A stretch of 64,000 bases of DNA from Aquarana catesbeiana. Its lineage: Eukaryota > Chordata > Amphibia > Anura > Ranidae. Each line of letters opens with the position of its first letter. Position 1 is the stretch's first letter. The notes beneath the pieces are model-generated. The model was not told the DNA's origin. It searched no databases and saw only the letters and a program-made list of their open reading frames with translations. Location: NCBI RefSeq assembly GCF_042186555.1, contig NC_133335.1, positions 175,547,419 to 175,611,418 of the forward strand, read 5' to 3'. The position numbers and the translations under genes were made by a program. Shown here piece by piece: positions 57,513-64,000 of this stretch.

Positions 57513-59830
57513 TTTACCCCTTAATTCTAGCAAGTCACCAGTGTAAGGGGAATACGGGGGACGGTACAATAAGGCAACCCTACCCCAAAAAAAAAAAAAA
57601 AAAAAAGCTGTTTCTCAGGATCTGGCAAGTTGTCCAAGCCCCTGAGTAATTTATAATCTAAGCTATAGCTGGCTTTATGCAACTGCAAGGCTGCCTGCTA
57701 TTTGCTTAGTAAAAGAAATTAAAAAGTTAAACGCCTCCGACTTCCCTCCACTTGGAGGAGAGGCGTATAAATTTGGGGAGAGTGAATAAGCCCGGCAGAG
57801 ATCAGAGCAGTAGTATCTATCCACATGCACCCTATATCTGCTTGCAACCCCGTGTAAATATCACATTCCTTCACTTATCCATTTAGGCCCCTTGCCGGTT
57901 GGCCCCCTTACCCATTGTTTGCTCATAACCAACAGACGGATTCCATCATCCCCCCATTATATATTCATACTTTACTGAAAATCCTATCACACATTTTTTC
58001 CTTTCTTTTTCCTCTCTTCTTCCCCCCCTCTTCTTTTCCCCTCCCCTTCATCTCCCAATAATACATATTAGGGTGATTTCCCAGGCCCACAAGGAAAAAA
58101 CAAAAAACAAAAAAAAAAAACAAAAAACAAAAAAAAAACAAAAAAACAAAAAACAAAACCAAAAGCAGGAACCAAAGATACCCCATCCGACCTCTATTAT
58201 TAGACATTGGCGAGACGGCAAGTATTCAAACTATCTAAACCCCTACTTCTTCCAGTTCATACAGGTTTTCTTAAATGTGGGATTTTCTTCCCAAACCAGG
58301 ATATTAAAACATACTATTCTACCAATGAGGGAGCAAGTGTACTGAATACCTTCCTAGGAGGATACCCCCTCCCCCCTATTTTACCCCTTGACCCCAGTGG
58401 CGGTGCATCAAGTGCTATACTCTCGTATTCTACCCATCGTGGAACTAACTCACAGCAAACATAAAAAAAAAAAAAAAAAAAGACAAAAAGCCACACAAAA
58501 CAAGAAAAAACACTACTCTCTATCGTGTGCAACCACTACCTTATATAAGACGTCCGTCACTGCTCACATATTCCTATGCTGACAGACGTAGCAAAAGTTC
58601 TTGCTTATCAATCGTGAATTGTGATATATGATATGTGATATGTGTTATTTATTATTAGTCTTCTACTCCATTCGGGCTACCATTACCGAGACTACAACCA
58701 ACCAATACATAAACCCCTCCCCCACCCCTCCCATTCTTACATTCCCCTCCTACCAGTACCTTCTAAGTTCTACATGTACCCCTCCCCCATCTTCCCCCTC
58801 CGAGGCTACACCCTGGTTCTCTGTTGCCCATCCTATCGCAAAGAACCCATTAAATTTCTACTCCCCTTCAAGGAGGGGAGAAGAAAAAAAAAAAAATCTT
58901 CCCCTTCTCCTCCCTCCCTCCCTCCTCTCCCCCCCTCTCCTCCTCCTCTCTCCTCCCCTCCCTTTTCACCCTAAAACAAAAACGTACCCCCCACCCCCAC
59001 AAAAGTTCATATAGTTCATAAGTTCATAAGTTCAAAAGTTCATATAACTCATAAGTATATACGTAGATAAATCCCCATACATGATTTTATCAACCAAACT
59101 ATGACCCTCTCACAAATTTCCATAAACCTCTGGTAAACCAATGAAGGGGAAGGGAGGAGGGGGAGAAAAAGAGGGAAAAAAAAAAAAAAAAAGGGACTCC
59201 CCTCGCCATACTGAAAAAGATATGTGAGTGGGGGATGTGGGAGGGAGAAAAAAAAAAAAAAAAAAATCTTCCCCTTCTCCTCCCTTCCTCCCTCCTCTCC
59301 CCCCCCTCTCCTCCTCCTCTCTCCTCCCCTCCCTTTTCACCCTAAAACAAAAACGTACCCCCCACCCCCACAAAAGTTCATATAGTTCATAAGTTCATAA
59401 GTTCAAAAGTTCATATAACTCATAAGTATATACGTAGATAAATCCCCATACATGATTTTATCAACCACACTATGACCCTCTCACAAATTTCCATAAACCT
59501 CTGGTAAACCATTGAAGGGGAAGGGAGGAGGGGGAGAAAAAGAGGGAAAAAAAAAAAAAGGGACTCCCCTCGCCATACTGAAAAAGATATGTGAGTGGGG
59601 GATGTGGGAGGGAGAAAAAAAAAAAAAAAAGGGGGGGGGAATCCCCATTCCATGTATACAGAGCATACTTCCTACACCATACGTCGACCCTCCCCCACCC
59701 TCCTCCCAAAAAAAAAAAAAAAAAAAATCAAGAACAAAAATGTTTTCCCTTCGTGGGATCATCTAATTCTCTATCTGTTCATTTCTTATTCCTGTGGTGG
59801 GTTGCGACCCCATGTATGCTGCGTTTTCCC
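57513..59830 (-). other. L1 inter-ORF region (copy 3)
   Basis: Same low-complexity organisation as copy 2, with a tandem duplication of period about 370 bp (58,896-59,265 and 59,266-59,615). It differs mainly in homopolymer and A/C-tract lengths (e.g. 58,097-58,157). Confidence 0.6.
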
Positions 59831-60971
59831 TTAATCCCGTCTGTTTCTCTCCCGCTGCCATTGCAGCTGTTGGATGGGTTGCTCTATTAGTGTTGGTAAT
59901 TCTGTCCAATTAGGGACCTCAATGGCCTCTACACCCAAAAATGAAAAAGGTCTGGAAGTTGTGCAGGGTCTCTTAAATTGAAGCTTCGCCCCCCTTTTTT
60001 AACTATTACTGCAAGTGGGTAACCCCATCTGTATGTGGCACCTTTACAGAGTAGATAGTCCAGAAGGGGCTTTAAAATGCGCCTCCTGATTTTGGTTTGT
60101 CTACACAGGTCTGGATATATTTGTATTTCAGCCCCCTCATACTTCACTGTTCCCTCTTGCCATGCAGCTCTGAGTATGTTCTCTTTTATCCTGAAAAAGT
60201 GTACTCTACACAGGACATCCCGTGGATTAGTCTGTGCCGGGTTACGAGTCGTGGGAACTTTATGTACGCGATCAAGCTCAATAGGAGTATTCGGGGGGTT
60301 CTTCAACACTTGATTTAAAATGGCCATCACTGTATCTCTTAGAGCGGGTCCCTCGATATCCTCCGGGACCCCCTTAATCCGAATATTATTCCTCCTACTT
60401 CTATTTTCTGATTCCTCAGACTGCAGTTGTAGCATAACCAATCGCTGGTGTTGCTTTTGCAATTTTTCTTCAATCATCTCTAACCGTGTATCTGATGTGC
60501 CTTGCAGCTTTTCAAGATTGTGCACTCTGTCATCTACGCCACTACTTTGGCACGCACCTCCTCCATCTCCTCCCTTAGTGCCCCCGTTATACTGACCAGG
60601 AGTTTTTGGATGTCATCTTTAGTAGGGAGAGCTTGAATAAGCTGTCTAATGTCCGGCTCTATCCCCTGCTCCTGTGTCTGTGTATTATATGCAGTATACG
60701 AGCATACCTGAACCTCTTCATTTATAGCTGTATGAGTTGCTGACGAGGGCTCCGCATCAACTGCTCCCATCGGTGTAGACGATCCACCCCTCTGTAGCAA
60801 AGCAGCAGCTGGTGCCTGTAGTGATACCTCCGACAAAGGCTCTTTTGTCAGAGCCATACTGACACTGGCGTCCGCTGGCTGTTCCAGATCTCTCTTCACC
60901 GTCAGGTAGCGGGTAATGTACGAGTGTTTGGGAGTGTACGGCACTCCTGCACTCCTACCCCGCCTCGACAT
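59831..60971 (-). pseudogene. L1 ORF1, copy 3: two frameshifts
   Basis: It carries the shared break at about 60,534-60,540. In addition, five As instead of six near 59,936 shift the last 30 or so codons relative to copy 2, giving an early stop at 59,929-59,931. Confidence 0.8.
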
Positions 60972-61094
60972 GTACTGGGTCTGGTGACTGATAGCCGGTC
61001 TGCTGGAGGGTGCGCTGTGATACCGCTATGCTCCGGTCTACATCGCTCTCACGCTGCCATGCTTAGACCACTCCCCCCGGAACACGGAAGTGAA

Positions 61095-61256
61095 TTTTTT
61101 TTTATTTTTTTTTACAAATTTTTTTTTCAAAAATTTTTTTTCAAAAATATTTTTTTTAAATGATTTTTTTTTCAAAATTTTTTTTTTTCAAAAAATTTTT
61201 TTTAAAATTTAAAAAAAAAAATTATTATTTTTTTTTTTAATATTTTTTTTTCAAAA
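61095..61256 (+). repeat. T-rich spacer between L1 copy 3 and A7
   Basis: Right half of a B-to-A spacer, the counterpart of 1072-1247 and 30,749-30,910. Confidence 0.8.
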
Positions 61257-62687
61257 ATGATTTTGGCGGGCCATCCACATTGCTATTTTCTAGCGGCCCA
61301 GCTGCAACATCTGAGATCAGGTAATGGTCCTATGGGTAATAATAATCTAGGTATAATGATTACAGGTGCACCCCACAGACGGGTTTTGGAGGTGCTGGAG
61401 GCAAACTCGTTTGTATATAGGACTCCTACAGTTAAACTAATGCTAAAACTTTGGAATAGTATTAAGGGCCTGAAGGGTATCGAGGGGGTAGCGAGAGGTA
61501 TGCCTCTTTGGGATAACAAAAATCTCCAAGAAATGACATTGATAGGAAAAATCAAGGCATGGGAGGTAAAGGGGATAATTAAATTCAAGCAATTATATAT
61601 TGACAACATGTTGAAATCCTTTGCCTCCTAAAGGAGGAATTTGGTATCCCGAAACAGTCATATTTTAGCTACATTCAAATTAGGCATGCACTCCAGGCCC
61701 AGTTTGGGGAACAAGGCCCGAGCTGGAGCCAATCACCCATCCCTCAAAAAATAGAGAGCTTGGAGGGTTCAAGAGGATTAATAGCTGAACTCTACCAATA
61801 TATCTGTAAAAATAGTAGGGAAGGGCCAGACAAACTTAGGTGTAGAGGGAAGTGGAAAAGAGACCTGGGGCCTATGTCGGATGCCCAGTGGAGGGAGATA
61901 TTGAAGGGGGGGCAGCAAGTTTCGGTATCACCTGCTCAGAAGTTTTCGCACTTAATGTTACTTCATAGGGCATATTATACCCCCCAAAAGCTATTTAAGT
62001 GGGGGAGAAGAGTAGACACTAAGTGTCCTAGGTGCCAAACTACAGGAGATTTGCTACATATGGTATGGAAATGTCCTAAATTATTCCGCTACTGGACGGA
62101 AGTGGTCGAGACCATAAATAGGATCTTGAATTTAAGTCTTAAACTAGACCCAAAATTATGTATTCTAGGGGTGGGGGGGAACCTGGGTAATGGGAGGGAT
62201 AAAACAAAAGCAGCGCGGAGATGCCTCTACCAGGCAAGAAAGAGAATAACTAAGAGATGGCAAGCTGAGAAACCCCCTTCTGTAAATGACTGGCGTAGAG
62301 CAGTGTCAGAAACAATAGGGAAAGAAAGGACAGTGTTTGTAAGGGCAGGAAACTTAAAGGAATTTTAAAAAATTTGGAATCCCTGGTTGGTGAAGACGGC
62401 CCACCCTACAGTATGAACAGAGTAAGAAGAAGATAAGGAAGTTGTAGGTCCGAAGATAGGTGTAGTAGTATGTACGCACGAATGGTTTCATAAAGAGAGA
62501 GCTTGGTACAAGGTGTATATATCGGGGTAACAGGGGGAAAAAGGAAAAAAGGGGCGAAAAGTAGAAATGCACTTTTTGTAGTATGGATTTATACATCACA
62601 TTGGGTATTAGGATGTTTATTACTGTTTGGAATTTTGTATACTGAGTAATGTGATGTATTGTGTATAATCATGAATAAAAATTATTT
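61257..62687 (+). mobile_element. Module A7 (L1/Tx1-like LINE 3' end)
   Basis: Full length, seven-G run, block 2 open at 61,760-62,368 with the TAA variant at its end. It groups with A0 and A4 by LEVLEAN and SREGPDK, i.e. with the A modules that follow an L1. Confidence 0.8.
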
Positions 62688-63086
62688 TTAAAAAAATGAT
62701 TTTTTTTTCAAAAATGATTTTTTTGTTTCCAAAAATGTTTTTTTTTTCAAAAATGATTTTTCTTTTAAATTTTACTTTTTTCAAAAAAAATTTTTTTCAA
62801 AAATTATTTTTTTTAAAAATTATTTTTTTTTTACAAAAATTAATTTTTTTTACAAAAATTAATTTTTTTTTCAAAAATGATTTTTCTTTTAAATTTTACT
62901 TTTTTCAAAAATATTTTTTTTTCAAAATATTTCTTTTTTTTAACAAAAAATTTTTTTTCAAAAATTATTTTTTTCAAAAATTATTTTTTTTTTTTTCAAA
63001 AATTATTATTTTTTTAAAAAATTATTTTTTTTACAAAAATTATTTTTTTTTCAAAAATTATTTTTTTTAAGTGATTTTTTTAAAAG
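62688..63086 (+). repeat. T-rich spacer A7 to C6
   Basis: Counterpart of 2672-3092, with the same two landmarks. Confidence 0.8.
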
Positions 63087-63706
63087 GTGCTTAGATTTGC
63101 AATTTTTTGAATATATCCTGTATTTTTGTGTTGGCTTGGGGAGTTTTCAAGCCAGTATCCTGTAACCATTGTGAAAAGTCTGTAACAGACACTTCCACCT
63201 TTCCTGTTGTGTCCAGAATGATAGGAGAAAGGGGTAAACGGTTTCAATAACCCCTTTTTCCTCATGGGAGAGTGGCAGGATGGGCAGTTTCAAGTTCCCC
63301 CCTTTGGGAGCCAGCTAAGGCTCTCAGGTGGACACCTGGTGCTCACATGGCCTAGGTGAATAGTACATGTGACTTTCCCGGGCTTTGGGGGTACTAGGGA
63401 TGAAAGCTGGATAAATCTGGTCAGATCCAGTGAAATATAGGGCTATATAAACGGGGTTCCATCCAGTCAGGCTCATTCGGAGCTGTGGTGTTCCCCCCCC
63501 TCCCAAACTTTTTTTTTTTCAGTCGCGGCTGTAATTATATGGTGGTGTCACCTTTGTAAAAAAAAAAAAATTTAATACAAAGGGGGACAAATCTGTTTTT
63601 GAAGTTATCTAATATTAATTTATGATGTGGATAATTTTGGTTTCTGATAATATTTATGCAGCCTGAGCCGTAGTGGCTAGGTTGTTTTAAGTTTATTGAG
63701 TTTTTC
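63087..63706 (+). repeat. Module C6
   Basis: Sixth full C copy (ATTTGCAA at 63,095; TATA box near 63,446). Confidence 0.55.
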
Positions 63707-64000
63707 AAAAATGATTTTTTTTTCAAAAATGATTTTTTTTTCAAAAATAATTTTTTTTAAGTGATTTCTTTTTTCTAAAATTTTTTTTTTCAGAAATAAT
63801 TTTTTGTTCAAAACTTATTTATTTTCCAAAAATTATTTTTTCTTCAAATTTTTAATTTTTTCAAAAATTATTTTTTTTCAAAAATTATTATTTTTAATTT
63901 TTTTTTATATATATATTTTTTTAAATTATTTTTTTTTCAAAAATTATTTTTTGTTTCCAAAAATTTTTTTTAAATGATTTTTCTTTTAAATTTTACTTTT
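63707..64000 (+). repeat. T-rich array at the right window edge
   Basis: It follows the same motif order as 4944-5240 (including the TATATATA tract), suggesting that another C array continues beyond the window. Confidence 0.75.

Larger units (their letters stand above)
53270..61094 (-). mobile_element. Full-length L1-clade LINE, copy 3
   Basis: Same structure and junctions as copy 2, offset by about 30,350 bp. The AATAAA is at 53,291-53,296. It is very similar throughout, with a different set of inactivating changes in ORF2 and one more in ORF1. Confidence 0.88.

Overview
This is eukaryotic, repeat-only DNA with no host gene that I can recognise. The transposons point to an amphibian, probably a frog and perhaps a ranid. 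They comprise an L1-clade LINE with a coiled-coil/RRM-type ORF1, a CR1/L2-like LINE, a Penelope-like element (PLE) with a GIY-YIG endonuclease, and a piggyBac element whose TTAA-CCACTT ends and GC-rich subterminal palindromes resemble families I associate with ranid genomes. The taxon is inferred from repeat style only.

The backbone is a composite satellite of about 3.3 kb. Each monomer holds module B (5'-truncated 3' end of a CR1/L2-like LINE, + strand, about 1.19 kb), a T-rich spacer of about 260 bp, module A (5'-truncated 3' end of an L1/Tx1-like LINE ORF2 plus 3' UTR, + strand, about 1.43 kb), and a T-rich spacer of about 400 bp. Eight B and eight A modules are present, seven of the A modules full length. 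The spacers are strongly strand-asymmetric arrays of runs like (T)7-9-CAAAAATTA. Module C, about 0.62 kb of non-coding DNA with a TATA box and LTR-like look, sits in the A-to-B spacer and is itself arrayed about every 1.47 kb at 3.1-8.2 kb.

An L1 element of about 7.85 kb lies antisense in the B-to-A spacer. It appears as a 5' end at the left edge, a 3' remnant at 20.3-20.95 kb, and two full-length copies at 22.9-30.75 kb and 53.27-61.09 kb. All share the same junctions, so one insertion was amplified with its satellite context. Its ORF1 shares one frameshift in all copies. ORF2 has different lesions in the two full copies.

Layout: L1 5' end (1-1071); A0; C array (3.1-8.3 kb); B1-A1-B2-A2-B3-A3-B4 (9.07-20.1 kb); L1 remnant; B5; L1 copy 2; truncated A4; one C; PLE with nested piggyBac (32,775-45,023); B6-A5-B7-A6-B8 (45.3-53.1 kb); L1 copy 3; A7; C; T-rich to the end.

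The PLE is the best-preserved element. Both ORFs are open. ORF2 overlaps ORF1 in the -1 frame, with an in-phase U_UUU_UUA heptamer in the overlap. A perfect 63-bp-arm palindrome marks its 5' end, a hammerhead-ribozyme-like fold lies near its 3' end, and a 14-bp target duplication can be checked against unoccupied copies of the same site in this window. A 5.9-kb piggyBac derivative with a TTAA duplication interrupts its 3' region. Inferred order of events: LINE fragments join T-rich DNA, the 3.3-kb satellite amplifies, C and L1 insert, larger blocks duplicate, the PLE inserts, then piggyBac inserts.
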